Source: Ruegeria arenilitoris (GTDB lineage Bacteria > Pseudomonadota > Alphaproteobacteria > Rhodobacterales > Rhodobacteraceae). From it: DNA of 64,000 bases. The translations under genes were made by a program, and so were the position numbers. Of the stretch, positions 54,290 to 63,893 are shown piece after piece. The stretch spans positions 248,001-312,000 of the forward strand of contig NZ_WPYP01000001.1 in the NCBI RefSeq assembly GCF_013030985.1, in the 5' to 3' direction. The notes under the pieces were generated by a model that did no database searches, was not told the origin of the DNA, and saw only the letters and a program-made list of their open reading frames with translations. Each line of letters begins with the position of its first letter. Positions within the stretch are counted from its first letter, which is position 1.

Positions 54290-55325
54290 GAGATCACTCG
54301 TTAGCCACGGATGCTTTGCTTTCAATCAATGGTCGTCAGGGCCCACCAGCACCATTTCTCATGATGCATGTAAATGCTAGTCGGCAGGGAATTTCTATGT
54401 AAATACGTGACTTCAAAGTGGAATGGCGCCGACCAGAAGCGTGTGCGTAAGACGAATAAACTCTCGAGAGCTTAATAGTGTTTAGTCATGGCGAACGGCA
54501 GGCAAACCGGCGGTACCATCTGACGCGAGAATGAAGTCCATTTGGCTTTCGCAGTCGATGGGCCACCTGTTCATTGCGAGGCACGTTTCATTGTTTTGGG
54601 ATGTGGTAGCAGGTTATCTGCATCAACCTGCAACAGGATCTGGACTGTTTTGGTGGACACCGCGGCTGAAGAGTTGACCTGAGCACTGCCTGCCATCGTT
54701 GCGTTGAATGCTGGTATTCAGTACAAATTCCTAGTGGCATAAATCGCAAATTTCCGTTGAGCATAAGGTGAATGCCCATGAGCCTATTTCCGTCTGTAAC
54801 GATGACTTGGTTGATAGCGCAAGGGCAGCTTCGGGTATGAAGGACAAGCCTAAATGACTGAAATTCGAATTGTGGATGAACAGTCTCTTTTGGTCGGCTT
54901 AGTGCCACACGTCTGGATTAGGTGCGGCAAATGAAAACATCCAGAATACCGCAGCCCGATTTAGCATGTTCAGATGAGCTGCGACCGAAGACTGCTGACG
55001 GGATGGTTGAATGCTGCATTCACTTCAACATGCCCTATCTCGATTTGCTTTCGGTGATCCGCGTGAGGAATGTAGCCACGACGATCGCGTTTTTCTTGCG
55101 GACCGCAGCTTGCGCAGCTGCGGGTTCAGAAACTCCAACCCCGAAGTGCCGGGCTTCGCCATGGGTGTCGCCGCATGGCCTGCCTTCCAAGCTAATGCGG
55201 CTCCAATCTTGGGGATGACCCGGCAGACGTCGCATCTTGTCATTTTCCCGGTGCAGCAGCCGGCAGGGGAACGGCTTCTGTTGGGTAGAGCCAAAGGAAA
55301 ACGGGGGGCGGGTCGCCTTTAGAGA
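54290..55325. other. 1036-bp stretch without a convincing gene
   Basis: All frames are short, and no ribosome site or known motif supports any. The segment 55011-55322 has weakly protein-like composition in more than one frame and may be a decayed gene fragment; I cannot name a family. The A+T-richer left part shows a 'GTTTTGGTGGACACC' word that resembles some IS ends, too little to call. Confidence 0.5.
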
Positions 55326-56351
55326 ATGGGACTTTTTATGAGACGTCGAAAATTTTCCTTCTTACTACTGTTGACGATAGCGTTGCTGAGCGGTTGTGCG
55401 TCAAGTCCGGGCCAGCTAGAGGCGCGTGCGGCGGGAATTACGGGCGATCAGAGCACCTCAGGTCGTGTGATCCATGTTTCCGTGGCAGATGGTAGTGACA
55501 CAAACGCCGGGACTTCATCACACCCGATAAGGTCAATCCAGCGTGGCATTGCATTGGCACGACCGGGAGACACGGTTCTCATCGCGCCCGGAGTGTACCG
55601 CTTCCGGGGCAGCACGCAGTATGGTCTCAACCTGTCCAAGAGCGGGAGGTCCGGTGCTCCGATCACACTACGCGGCAGCGGTCCCGGGGTCATTCTCGAT
55701 TGTAGCGCTAAGACTTCGTGGCGCACGCTTTACTGTCTAAACGTGAACGGCGACCATTGGCGGCTTGTCAATTTCTCGGTCAGAGGGGCAAATCAGAATT
55801 CAGAAGGGGCATGGGCCGTCGGTATCCACTTCGAGAATGCGTCGAACAACTTGCTCGAAGGTGTCGATAGCTATGACCACCAGGGACCCGGAATTCTGTT
55901 AACCGGGGATTCGCGCAATAATCTGCTTCGGAACTGTAAATCCCACAGCAACTATGATCCACGATCAGAGACGCCAGGCGGCAATGCCGACGGGGTAGGA
56001 GTCACGTCGATTCCGGGCCGAGCCACCGGCAACGTGATCTCGAATTGCAGTTCCTACAACAATTCCGATGATGGCTTTGATCTATGGCAGGCCGAGGCTC
56101 CTGTAACGATTGAAGGTTCAACCGCGTCCAGAAATGGATGGATCCCGGGAACGCGTCAGGTCGCCGGTGACGGAGTTGGATTCAAACTTGGCCGTAACAC
56201 CACCGGGCCATTGCATCAAATTATCGGCAATCGGGCTATCGGCAATCGCGCAAGCGGATTCGACAATAATGGTGCGGCGCGGCGCGCCCACCTTTCCGGG
56301 AACAAGGCGTCGGGCAATGGGGGGGGTAGCTATAGAGAGTTGTATCCGTGA
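55326..56351 (+). CDS. Right-handed beta-helix lipoprotein
   Basis: A 341-residue protein. It begins with a basic N-terminus and a lipobox LLSGC (lipidation Cys about residue 25). The mature part has the beta-helix pattern of Asn-rich coils ('SNNLLEGVDSYDHQGPGILL', 'NNLLRNCKSHSN', 'NVISNCSSYNNSDDGF', 'IGNRASGFDNNGAA'), as in pectate lyase-like and epimerase folds. Position in a polysaccharide cluster suggests it binds, cuts or epimerises the polymer at the outer membrane or periplasm. No catalytic residue can be named. Starts at 55326 or 55338 are both possible. Confidence 0.83.
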   Translation: MGLFMRRRKFSFLLLLTIALLSGCASSPGQLEARAAGITGDQSTSGRVIHVSVADGSDTNAGTSSHPIRSIQRGIALARPGDTVLIAPGVYRFRGSTQYGLNLSKSGRSGAPITLRGSGPGVILDCSAKTSWRTLYCLNVNGDHWRLVNFSVRGANQNSEGAWAVGIHFENASNNLLEGVDSYDHQGPGILLTGDSRNNLLRNCKSHSNYDPRSETPGGNADGVGVTSIPGRATGNVISNCSSYNNSDDGFDLWQAEAPVTIEGSTASRNGWIPGTRQVAGDGVGFKLGRNTTGPLHQIIGNRAIGNRASGFDNNGAARRAHLSGNKASGNGGGSYRELYP

Positions 56352-56960
56352 CACGGTCCTCTCGGACCTTGTTTGCCGTTTCTCTGCTGCACCGATCTCA
56401 ATCCGACGCTGAACGAATTGGACTGCACCCGACTCAGCAGTTGCCTGGCTCTTTGGGCCGGTATGGCTGCAGTATATCTCGCCGGTACTAGCTTTGCTCG
56501 CGAGACCGATCACCTGCATCGGATCTCTGTAGATGCGAAAAAGCGCTACCCGCCTAGCTGTGCTGCAAAAGGTCTTTGCATGAGCGTCTGCCTGGGGGAG
56601 GTGGTACTCGTGGTTTTTCGTTTGTCGTCACCGTCCCAGAACTGAGGAACGGAGTGAGCAAAACAGTTCGCGAAGCTCAGTTGTGACACAATTGCCTCCG
56701 TGCTCGGGCAAAAAGAAACGATTTCAACGCGGTCTCGGTGCAGAAGGTGCAAATCGGCGTAAATCCACCCCCGACTGGTCGGCGGAAATCAGCAGAGACA
56801 TCGGCCAGAACTTGTCGGATTACCGCTTGTTCAGGCGTCCCAACCTTAGTCTTCTAGAAAATACTCGGACGTGCGTTAGACACTGGTTTTCGGATCGTCA
56901 CGTTTCCGAAATGCCGTCGTTTTCTAACACTCAAGAGACGGCAGTTATGGTTGCGCGGCG
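56352..56960. other. 609-bp intergenic between the two beta-helix genes
   Basis: No coding frame is convincing. It should carry the promoter of the second beta-helix gene; no other signal was recognised. Confidence 0.45.
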
Positions 56961-58496
56961 ATGATGTGGAAAACAAACAATGAGCGAGCAGAGAAAATGT
57001 ACCCTTTCTTGTTCCTACGTGGACTCTTTAGTAATGGCGCGTTTCATAGGCCGGATTGGCAAGGCAGAGATGATACCTCTCATTCATTCTGGCAACTGAC
57101 CAACGACGCGCCCGAAGCCCCGAAGCCAATTGACCCTGCGCCAGAATCCATAACGGACGGAACGCCTGAGCCAGCGCCGGTGGATGAGCCGGACTCAGGG
57201 TCTGATTTGGAGCCTGACAACACGCTTGAAGAAGAAGTCGTTGCCGAACCGGACTCGCCGAGCACACCGCAACCTGAGGATGTCATTGCACCGGAACCGC
57301 AGCCAGAGCCTGAAGGGGTGCGTGATCCAGAGCCGGAACCAGAGCCGGTGCAGGAACCCGAACCGGAGCCGGAACCGCAGCCAGAGTCCGAAGGGTCGGC
57401 TGATCCAGAGCCGGAAGCGGAGCCGGTGACGGAACTCAAGCCGGAACCTCAACCCGAGCAAGAACCGGAACCGACGGCGGATTCAGAACCAGCGCCGGAG
57501 CCCGTATCTGATACTGGTGCTGATGCTGACCTTATATCGGAAGCAAGGTTCTTTGTGTCGGCCAACGGCAGCGACAGCGGCACCGGATCGATCGACGATC
57601 CTTTTGCGACCATTGAGCATGCCGCAAGTATGGCCGGCGCAGGAGATGTCATCCTCGTTCGTGACGGGGTCTACGATGGGCCGATCCTGATCGATAACGG
57701 TGGTGATATCGGAAACGATCTGGTCATCGCCGCCTATCCAGGAGAGCGTCCAGTCATTGATGGCAGTCAAACCCCCCCCAACACCGATCTAGTTACCCTT
57801 GCAGCCGACAATATCCGCTTTGATGGCTTCGAAGTTACAAACTCCACGGGAACAGCGCTTGTTGTCTGGTCTTCGGACAACGTAACCCTCACCAACAACA
57901 TCGTGCATGCGTCGGAAGTTGGTGGCATTTGGGTCGGTTCGGATAAGTTGGGTGAAAGCAGTGGACACGTGATTACGGATAACGTCGTCTACGACACCGG
58001 CTTGATGAACGAAGAGCGTGAGCTGGACTATGGTTGGCCGCGTGGGATCGCGATAGATGTGTCAACCGACGTTCTCGTCGAAGACAACGTCGTGTTCAAG
58101 AATTACGGTGAAGGTATCGGCGTATTGTCCTCCTCCGACGTCACGATCGAAGGAAACAGGGTCTACGACAATTTCAGCGTGCAAATCTATCTGGACAATG
58201 CGCAGGACATCACGGCGACAGACAATCTGATGTTCCACACCGGCGACGAGGAATACTTCCGAAAGGACGCACCAGGGATCGGCCTTTTGATTGCCAACGA
58301 ACACACCCGTTTTGAACAGCCGACGACAGACATTGAAGTCTATGACAATGTCTTTGGCGACGTGCAGCCCGTCTTTTATGATGACAGCTACGGATGGGGC
58401 GGAGGTATCGAAAACTCGAACCTTGGGCCGAATACAGTCATAGGTGCTGACGAGATCGATCCGGCTTGGGAGTATTCCAACGGTCTTCTGTTCTGA
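56961..58496 (+). CDS. Right-handed beta-helix protein with long Pro/Glu linker
   Basis: A 511-residue acidic protein in three parts. Residues 1-50 hold no clear signal peptide. Residues 51-192 are a Pro/Glu repeat tract (a PEPE-type stalk). Residues 197-511 begin '[13 protein letters not shown]', a DUF1565-like entrance to a beta-helix, with coils such as '[20 protein letters not shown]' and '[19 protein letters not shown]'. It likely acts outside the cell or at the surface on a polysaccharide, the stalk giving reach. ATG 56997 (MYPFLFL) is an alternative start. Ends at a GC-rich hairpin. Confidence 0.82.
   Translation: MMWKTNNERAEKMYPFLFLRGLFSNGAFHRPDWQGRDDTSHSFWQLTNDAPEAPKPIDPAPESITDGTPEPAPVDEPDSGSDLEPDNTLEEEVVAEPDSPSTPQPEDVIAPEPQPEPEGVRDPEPEPEPVQEPEPEPEPQPESEGSADPEPEAEPVTELKPEPQPEQEPEPTADSEPAPEPVSDTGADADLISEARFFVSANGSDSGTGSIDDPFATIEHAASMAGAGDVILVRDGVYDGPILIDNGGDIGNDLVIAAYPGERPVIDGSQTPPNTDLVTLAADNIRFDGFEVTNSTGTALVVWSSDNVTLTNNIVHASEVGGIWVGSDKLGESSGHVITDNVVYDTGLMNEERELDYGWPRGIAIDVSTDVLVEDNVVFKNYGEGIGVLSSSDVTIEGNRVYDNFSVQIYLDNAQDITATDNLMFHTGDEEYFRKDAPGIGLLIANEHTRFEQPTTDIEVYDNVFGDVQPVFYDDSYGWGGGIENSNLGPNTVIGADEIDPAWEYSNGLLF
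57294..57434 (+). repeat. 78-bp-spaced imperfect direct repeat in the Pro/Glu linker
   Basis: Two 63-bp units (57294-57356 and 57372-57434), start to start 78 bp, encode near-identical 21-residue blocks of EPQPE..DPEPE type. DNA identity is high even at third positions, so this is a recent duplication rather than convergent composition. Confidence 0.8.
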
Positions 58497-58532
58497 TCGA
58501 TACTAGTTCGCGTTTTGGACTGGACATCATAT

Positions 58533-58570
58533 CGGCGCGCTCAAGCCCGTTTAGCGGACTGAGCGCGCCG
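58533..58570 (+). terminator. Hairpin behind the Pro/Glu beta-helix gene
   Basis: CGGCGCGCTCA (58533-58543) pairs perfectly with TGAGCGCGCCG (58560-58570), 16-base loop, followed by CATTTG. A likely terminator with a poor U-run. Confidence 0.65.
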
Positions 58571-58748
58571 CATTTGTGAGCAGACTGGCACAAGAATTTT
58601 ACCGCAAGTATTAGTGTTTTCAGTATTTTATTGGTTGCAGCAAGGTGGAAACAAACCTTGTGCTGCCAGCTTTGTGGCGAAAATGTGGCAATCATATGGC
58701 GAGAGTATTGGAAATTTGCCGGCACTGCTTCTATAGTGAACTTGTTAT

Positions 58749-58799
58749 GTGTGACGCTTGATTAAGTGTGACGCGCGATTATGCGTGACGCTTGGGGGT
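58749..58799 (+). repeat. Three 17-bp tandem repeats before the CapD-like gene
   Basis: GTGTGACGCTTGATTAA (58749-58765), GTGTGACGCGCGATTAT (58766-58782) and GCGTGACGCTTGGGGGT (58783-58799) are three consecutive 17-base units sharing GTGACGC. The third runs into the ribosome-binding region of the GTG start at 58804. A cis-acting regulator site is possible. Confidence 0.75.
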
Positions 58800-58803
58800 A
58801 TCA

Positions 58804-60807
58804 GTGTTGGTTCAGTTTCAAGCCAACGGTCGTGTTGAGACCGGCCGTTTATCAAGTTTTTTAACTTACGGTTTTTCTTATGGTCGATGGCTGCGGCGGG
58901 GACTTGCCAGAAGAAAATCTGTCCTCATAACGGCGGTCGTCCTTCACGATACGCTTGTCACTTGCGCCGCAACTTATTTCATCTTTCTGCTTCTGCCCAA
59001 CGTGTACTGGGATCTGGGCGCGAGGCACATGCCCTACGTATTGGCTATCATTGCGGTGCTTTGCGTACCGGTTTACCTCGCCTTTAAGCTTCAATATCAG
59101 GTTTGGCGGTATTTCTCGGTGCGGGATTTGCCAGGCATCCTGTGCGCGAGCGCGGTCGTTGTGTTTCTGGCCAATGTGTTGTTGAGCATCGGCTCTGAGC
59201 GCTCCGGTGGTCAGTTTGAATTCCTGCTGAGTGTTTTCGCTCACTGGTTCTTCGTGAGTTTCGCTCTTCTTGCGGGTCGACTTGGCTGGCAGTACGTGAT
59301 CGACGCTGCTCATCCGCTGCTTAGAGACTCGCAGCGTGTAAACCGTGTCCTGCTATTCCACGCCGGCGCCAATTGTAATCTTTGGCTTCGAGGTCTCGAG
59401 CTGAACTCAGAAGCGAAGTTCGAGCCCGTAGGAATCATCGATCACCGTTCAGACTACGTTGACCGTACGGTGCGCCAAGTTCCGATTCTGGGCGACCTTT
59501 CACGGCTTGGCGCGGTGGTGGAAGAACTAGCGCAAATAAATCGTCGTCCTACCGAACTTATCCTGACGCGGCATCCATCACAGGAGGAGCTCGCCTTGAT
59601 CCTCAATGCTGCGGTCAAGCACAACTTGCGCATTTCAGCTGTCCGAACTTCAATCGCGACAGAAAGTTTCGTCGAAAGCGAGAGGATCGAAGTGGATCAC
59701 GGCATTTTGCAAGCTGTCGCTGGTCGCGCTCCGATCGATCTCGATATGGCTCCGATTGAAAAGGCCATTAACGGCAAGCACGTCGTCGTGACCGGCGCTG
59801 GCGGGAGTATAGGAAGTGAACTCAGCAAGCTCGTCGCTGAGATCGGGTGCTCGAAACTGGTTCTTATCGACAACTGCGAGTTCAATTTATGGAAGATCGA
59901 GCAGGCGATTAAGAAGGAATTTCCGGACGCTCAGGTTCAGGCAACCATATGCGACATACGGGATTCGCAACGGCTTGAAACCGTATTCATGCAAGCTCGT
60001 CCGGATGTCGTGCTGCATGCAGCTGCGCTGAAACACGTACCCATGGTTGAAGCGAACCCGGTTGAGGCGGTTCTGTCGAATGTAATTGGCACGCGAAACG
60101 TGGCACAGGCCACACTCGCTTCTGGCGCCAAGGCCATGGTTCAAGTCTCGACCGACAAGGCCGTAAATCCATCCAGCGTTATGGGTGCGACCAAGAGAGT
60201 TGCGGAACTCCACTGTCAGGCATTGGATCGCAATCGCACGGCCACGCGCTTCATGACGGTGCGCTTCGGAAATGTGCTCGGTTCGTCCGGTTCGCTTATT
60301 CCGGTCTTTCAAAAGCAGATCGAAGAGGGCGGGCCTGTGACTGTTACCCATCCAGAAATGACCCGTTTTTTCATGACGATTCCAGAGGCTTGCAAGCTTG
60401 TAGTGCATTCACTTGTGCTTGGCCTGAACAACGATGACCGTGGAAACATCACTGTGTTGGATATGGGCGAACCAGTAAAAATCATCGACATTGCCCACCA
60501 AATGATTGTCCTCAATGGCAAGCGGCCTGGCAAGGATATTGACATCAAGATCACCGGTATCAGACCCGGCGAAAAGCTCTATGAAGTTCTGTTCGACGAT
60601 TCCGAGGAGTGTATAGACGGACCCACGCCGCTCATATTGATGGCGCGATCCACAGGAAAGTCTCTTGAGGAGATCACGCAAACGATCAACGAGCTTGAAG
60701 AGCTTATACGCATCGGCGGTGACGATGATATAGTTGCAGCGCTGCAAGGATGTGTTCCTGGGTATGTCGAGCACCTATCTTTTCATCGCGACAGGGGTGC
60801 AGCTTGA
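58804..60807 (+). CDS. CapD/PglF-like nucleotide-sugar 4,6-dehydratase
   Basis: A 667-residue protein: four N-terminal membrane helices (about residues 40-160), a CoA-binding-like domain, then an extended SDR domain with Rossmann motif 'VTGAGGSIGSELS' (about residue 329) and 'VSTDKAVNPSSVMGATKR', where TDK and the Met replacing the usual Tyr mark the CapD/FlaA1/WbpM group. It most likely converts UDP-GlcNAc to a 4-keto-6-deoxy sugar at the membrane. GTG 58804 after GGGGG is favoured; TTG 58792 is possible. First gene of a compact operon with the DegT, sugar transferase and polymerase genes. Confidence 0.9.
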   Translation: MLVQFQANGRVETGRLSSFLTYGFSYGRWLRRGLARRKSVLITAVVLHDTLVTCAATYFIFLLLPNVYWDLGARHMPYVLAIIAVLCVPVYLAFKLQYQVWRYFSVRDLPGILCASAVVVFLANVLLSIGSERSGGQFEFLLSVFAHWFFVSFALLAGRLGWQYVIDAAHPLLRDSQRVNRVLLFHAGANCNLWLRGLELNSEAKFEPVGIIDHRSDYVDRTVRQVPILGDLSRLGAVVEELAQINRRPTELILTRHPSQEELALILNAAVKHNLRISAVRTSIATESFVESERIEVDHGILQAVAGRAPIDLDMAPIEKAINGKHVVVTGAGGSIGSELSKLVAEIGCSKLVLIDNCEFNLWKIEQAIKKEFPDAQVQATICDIRDSQRLETVFMQARPDVVLHAAALKHVPMVEANPVEAVLSNVIGTRNVAQATLASGAKAMVQVSTDKAVNPSSVMGATKRVAELHCQALDRNRTATRFMTVRFGNVLGSSGSLIPVFQKQIEEGGPVTVTHPEMTRFFMTIPEACKLVVHSLVLGLNNDDRGNITVLDMGEPVKIIDIAHQMIVLNGKRPGKDIDIKITGIRPGEKLYEVLFDDSEECIDGPTPLILMARSTGKSLEEITQTINELEELIRIGGDDDIVAALQGCVPGYVEHLSFHRDRGAA

Positions 60808-60809
60808 AT

Positions 60810-61985
60810 ATGCAAACTGACGAGTTGCGGCCCTATTTGCCGTTCGCCCTGCCGGATATCGGGCAGGCCGAAATCGATGAGGTTGTTAGAACCCTAAAAT
60901 CCGGCTGGATCACGTCTGGACCGACAACGGCACGCTTTGAGAAGGAGTTCGCGGAACACCTTGGTGGCGAAGTCCAGGCGGTCGCGGTGAACTCTGCCAC
61001 TGCGGGCCTACATTTGGCTGTCGAGGCTCTGGGTATCGGACCTGGCGATGAAGTCATCGTCCCGGTGCATACGTTTACGGCGACAGCCGAAGTTGTTCGT
61101 TACATGGGGGCTGACCCGGTCTTCGTGGATGTCGATCCGGTAACGCTGAACATTGACGCAACCCTGCTTGCCGATGCCCTGACGGACCGGACTCGTGCGA
61201 TCATTCCTGTGCATTACGGCGGTTTGGCATGCGATATGAGGTCCATACTGAGTTTCGCCAAGTCGCATGGACTGGCTGTCGTGGAAGATGCCGCACATGC
61301 GCTTCCGACTACTTTCGAAGGCCAGCCAATCGGAAGCCTCGAGACCGACGCATGCGTCTTCAGTTTCTACGCGACGAAAACGCTCGCGACCGGCGAGGGC
61401 GGCATGCTGGTCACTCGAAACAAGGAGATAGCAACGCGAGCGAGGACAATGCGGCTCCACGGGATCAACCGAGATGTCTTTGACAGGTATCAGGCCGGAG
61501 GCCCATGGTACTATGAAGTGGTCGCCCCGGGGTACAAGTACAACATGACCGATATCGCGGCAGCGATCGGGGTGCACCAACTTCGCCGCCTTTCGGAGAT
61601 GCATAGTCGGCGCGAGTTCGTCGCCCAGCGCTATACCGAGGCTTTCAGAGAGCTTCCCCTTCAATTGCCCTCTGCAGGGACATCGCAAGATTGCCACGCT
61701 TGGCATCTTTATCCGATCCGCCTTGCACCTGACTGCGGCATAGATCGGAATGCTATGGTGGCCCACATGAATGCACACGGGATAGGCGTTAGCGTCCATT
61801 ACGTGCCGCTGCACATGCAACCCTATTGGCGGGACCGATACCAACTGACCGAGGAGGCGTTTCCGGTCAGCAGCGCTGCATATCAATCAATGTTGAGCAT
61901 TCCGATCTACAGCAAGATGGACGACGCGTCAGTCGAACGTGTCATTGGCGCAGTAAAAAGCGCCTTCGAAAGAAGTCCGAAATAA
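60810..61985 (+). CDS. DegT/DnrJ/EryC1/StrS-family aminotransferase (PglE-like)
   Basis: A 391-residue PLP aminotransferase acting on keto-sugars. 'LKSGWITSGPTTARFE' is the family N-terminal pattern, 'VEDAAHALPTTFEG' is the PLP ring contact, and Lys190 in 'FYATKTLATGEGG' is the Schiff-base residue. It should aminate the 4-keto sugar made by the preceding CapD-like enzyme, giving an amino-dideoxy sugar. It starts 2 bp after the CapD stop (TTG 60804 is an alternative) and shares a base with the next gene. Confidence 0.93.
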   Translation: MQTDELRPYLPFALPDIGQAEIDEVVRTLKSGWITSGPTTARFEKEFAEHLGGEVQAVAVNSATAGLHLAVEALGIGPGDEVIVPVHTFTATAEVVRYMGADPVFVDVDPVTLNIDATLLADALTDRTRAIIPVHYGGLACDMRSILSFAKSHGLAVVEDAAHALPTTFEGQPIGSLETDACVFSFYATKTLATGEGGMLVTRNKEIATRARTMRLHGINRDVFDRYQAGGPWYYEVVAPGYKYNMTDIAAAIGVHQLRRLSEMHSRREFVAQRYTEAFRELPLQLPSAGTSQDCHAWHLYPIRLAPDCGIDRNAMVAHMNAHGIGVSVHYVPLHMQPYWRDRYQLTEEAFPVSSAAYQSMLSIPIYSKMDDASVERVIGAVKSAFERSPK

Positions 61986-62635
61986 TGGGAAAGCTCGGGT
62001 ATCTTCACCGCGGTCTAGACCTGCTCATTGGAGTTTTTGCTGCTATCGTGTTGGCACCTTTGATGATACTGACAGCCGCCATCGTCGGGCTGACAAGCAA
62101 AGGGCATATCCTTTATCGGGCGCCACGTGTTGGCAAAGGCGGCGATCAATTCACAATGTTCAAATTTCGCACCATGCCGGTCGGATCCGAGTCTGAATCC
62201 AAGGTGACGGCACCGGACGACAAACGTCTGCTACCGGGTGCCAAGTTCATCCGAGCGGCGAAGCTCGATGAGTTGCCGCAATTATTCAACGTACTTGCCG
62301 GTCAGATGGCTATTGTCGGACCGCGTCCTGAAGACCCCGAAATCGTTGAACAACTATACGGCCCGAGCGAGCGGGAGTCGCTCGCCTTTCGGCCCGGCCT
62401 TACAAGTCCAGGCAGCCTTTGGTATTATCAAGAGGGAGAAGCGCTTCTCTCAACTGATGATCCACTCCAGAATTACGTGAGTGTCATGCGTAAAAAACTC
62501 GCAATTGACGTAGACTATTTCCAGAACGCGACACCTGCCAGCGACCTGCTGATCATCATCTTGACCATCCAAACGATACTGAAGACACTTTTACTGAACA
62601 CTTCTGTTTACCCGCGAAGAGCAAAGAATGGCTGA
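61985..62635 (+). CDS. Initiating sugar-phosphate transferase (PglC/WcaJ type)
   Basis: A 216-residue membrane enzyme moving a sugar-1-phosphate onto undecaprenyl phosphate, the first step of repeat-unit assembly. One reentrant/N-terminal helix ('LLIGVFAAIVLAPLMILTAAIV') precedes the catalytic domain: 'YRAPRVGKGGDQFTMFKFRTM', 'AKLDELPQLFNVLAGQMAIVGPRPEDPE' (split as KLDELPQLFNVL and VGPRPEDPE). At this length it is the minimal PglC-like form without extra helices. It overlaps the aminotransferase by one base. Confidence 0.93.
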   Translation: MGKLGYLHRGLDLLIGVFAAIVLAPLMILTAAIVGLTSKGHILYRAPRVGKGGDQFTMFKFRTMPVGSESESKVTAPDDKRLLPGAKFIRAAKLDELPQLFNVLAGQMAIVGPRPEDPEIVEQLYGPSERESLAFRPGLTSPGSLWYYQEGEALLSTDDPLQNYVSVMRKKLAIDVDYFQNATPASDLLIIILTIQTILKTLLLNTSVYPRRAKNG

Positions 62636-63893
62636 GGGAACTTTGCGACCTGCCAACTACCAAGTTGTTGCGAGCGCCGGACCAATCGCGATAGCCGTGA
62701 CGTTGGCCTTTTGCATACTGGCAACGAACCTAGATATCTTCCTTTCGGAAAGAGGGTTCTTTCCTTTCAGTGCCTATTTCATTTTCGTCGCTCTGGCAGT
62801 TTTGTTTGTCACGGCGATTGCGGTCGAAGGGACGGTTCGTACTTCTTTTGAACGCTTTGAGGGCGCGGTTCGGTTCTGTATTGTGCCCCTGACGATTTTT
62901 TCGGGTTGGGTCGCGATACATGCCTTTCACTCTGGAGGTATGCCGTTATCCGGCGACGTGGACTTCACCATTGTTCTACCTGTCCTCCAGTTTGCTGTTC
63001 TGTTGTTCGGGATCGCATTAGCCAGTGAAGCTACGGTCACGGTCACCGTCCGAAAGATGTCCGCACTCGTAGTCTTGTTGTTGAGTGCATCGGTCATCCT
63101 CGAAACCTTCCTGCCGACCGTTCTAGGGGCTTCCATGGGGCGCAAAGGAGGACTGGCCCTGGATTCGAACACGGCTGCTTTTCTAATTGCTGCAAGCCTG
63201 GCCTTGTCGGTCGACTTCAGGCGTACGCGGTTGCTGGATATTGGTGTCATCATCATTGCTGTTGCGGGGGTCGTTTGCACACTCTCTCGGATGGGTATTT
63301 TATTCCTTCTCATCGTTTTCGCGACATATGGTGCATTGTTCGCACTGCGTGAACTGCGGGAGCGGCGGCTTGACCGATTGGTATTGGGTGCAGCGGTCGC
63401 AATCGCGGCACTGGGGGCCAGCGTGGCGATCCTGTATGTTTTGACTACCCTGCCGCAAGTTCAGAACACGACTATTGTTGAGCGTGCGGAACAGATTCTC
63501 TTTTCAGGCGCGAGAAACTTGGAAGACCCTTACAGAGCGCTTCTATTCCACCATTACCTCGATATCGCGGCAAGAAGCCCGTTTGCCGGAAATGGGGCGG
63601 GCCATACGTTAACCAATCTTGAAGCAAACGCCCCGTTTGGCTTCGGTCCACACAACATGTACCTGCGCGCCTGGATCGATGTGGGCCTGGTTGGCCTGTT
63701 CATCTATGTCGCCTTTGTCTTCTCGGTCATCGCTCTTGGCGTTGGAACCAGATCGCCAGAATTGATCCTGGTCGGGTGCTTGCTCGGGCTTTACGGTTTT
63801 TTTTCTCATAATGTGATTGACAACAAAGCGGTTGTTATTCTGGTGGCCGTGGCAATGGGTCAGGCGGCCGTCCTCCGCGAGGGCAAGAGCTAA
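62628..63893 (+). CDS. O-antigen polymerase/ligase-like membrane protein (Wzy type)
   Basis: A 421-residue protein with about 11-12 membrane helices. The large periplasmic loop before the last helices carries 'YLDIAARSPFAGNGAGHT' and 'FGPHNMYLRAWIDVGLVGL', the Wzy_C/ligase pattern 'HN.yL......G..G'. It probably joins flipped repeat units in the periplasm (Wzy) rather than ligating to lipid A. It overlaps the initiating transferase by 8 bp and the next glycosyltransferase by one base. Confidence 0.87.
   Translation: MAEGTLRPANYQVVASAGPIAIAVTLAFCILATNLDIFLSERGFFPFSAYFIFVALAVLFVTAIAVEGTVRTSFERFEGAVRFCIVPLTIFSGWVAIHAFHSGGMPLSGDVDFTIVLPVLQFAVLLFGIALASEATVTVTVRKMSALVVLLLSASVILETFLPTVLGASMGRKGGLALDSNTAAFLIAASLALSVDFRRTRLLDIGVIIIAVAGVVCTLSRMGILFLLIVFATYGALFALRELRERRLDRLVLGAAVAIAALGASVAILYVLTTLPQVQNTTIVERAEQILFSGARNLEDPYRALLFHHYLDIAARSPFAGNGAGHTLTNLEANAPFGFGPHNMYLRAWIDVGLVGLFIYVAFVFSVIALGVGTRSPELILVGCLLGLYGFFSHNVIDNKAVVILVAVAMGQAAVLREGKS

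Noticed and set aside
54640..54665. IS3-like end near the word GTTTTGGTGGACACC
   Set aside because: One short word with no transposase fragment nearby is too little to call an insertion element.
58749..58799. CRISPR-like array
   Set aside because: Three contiguous 17-bp units without spacers; not a CRISPR array, and no cas genes nearby.
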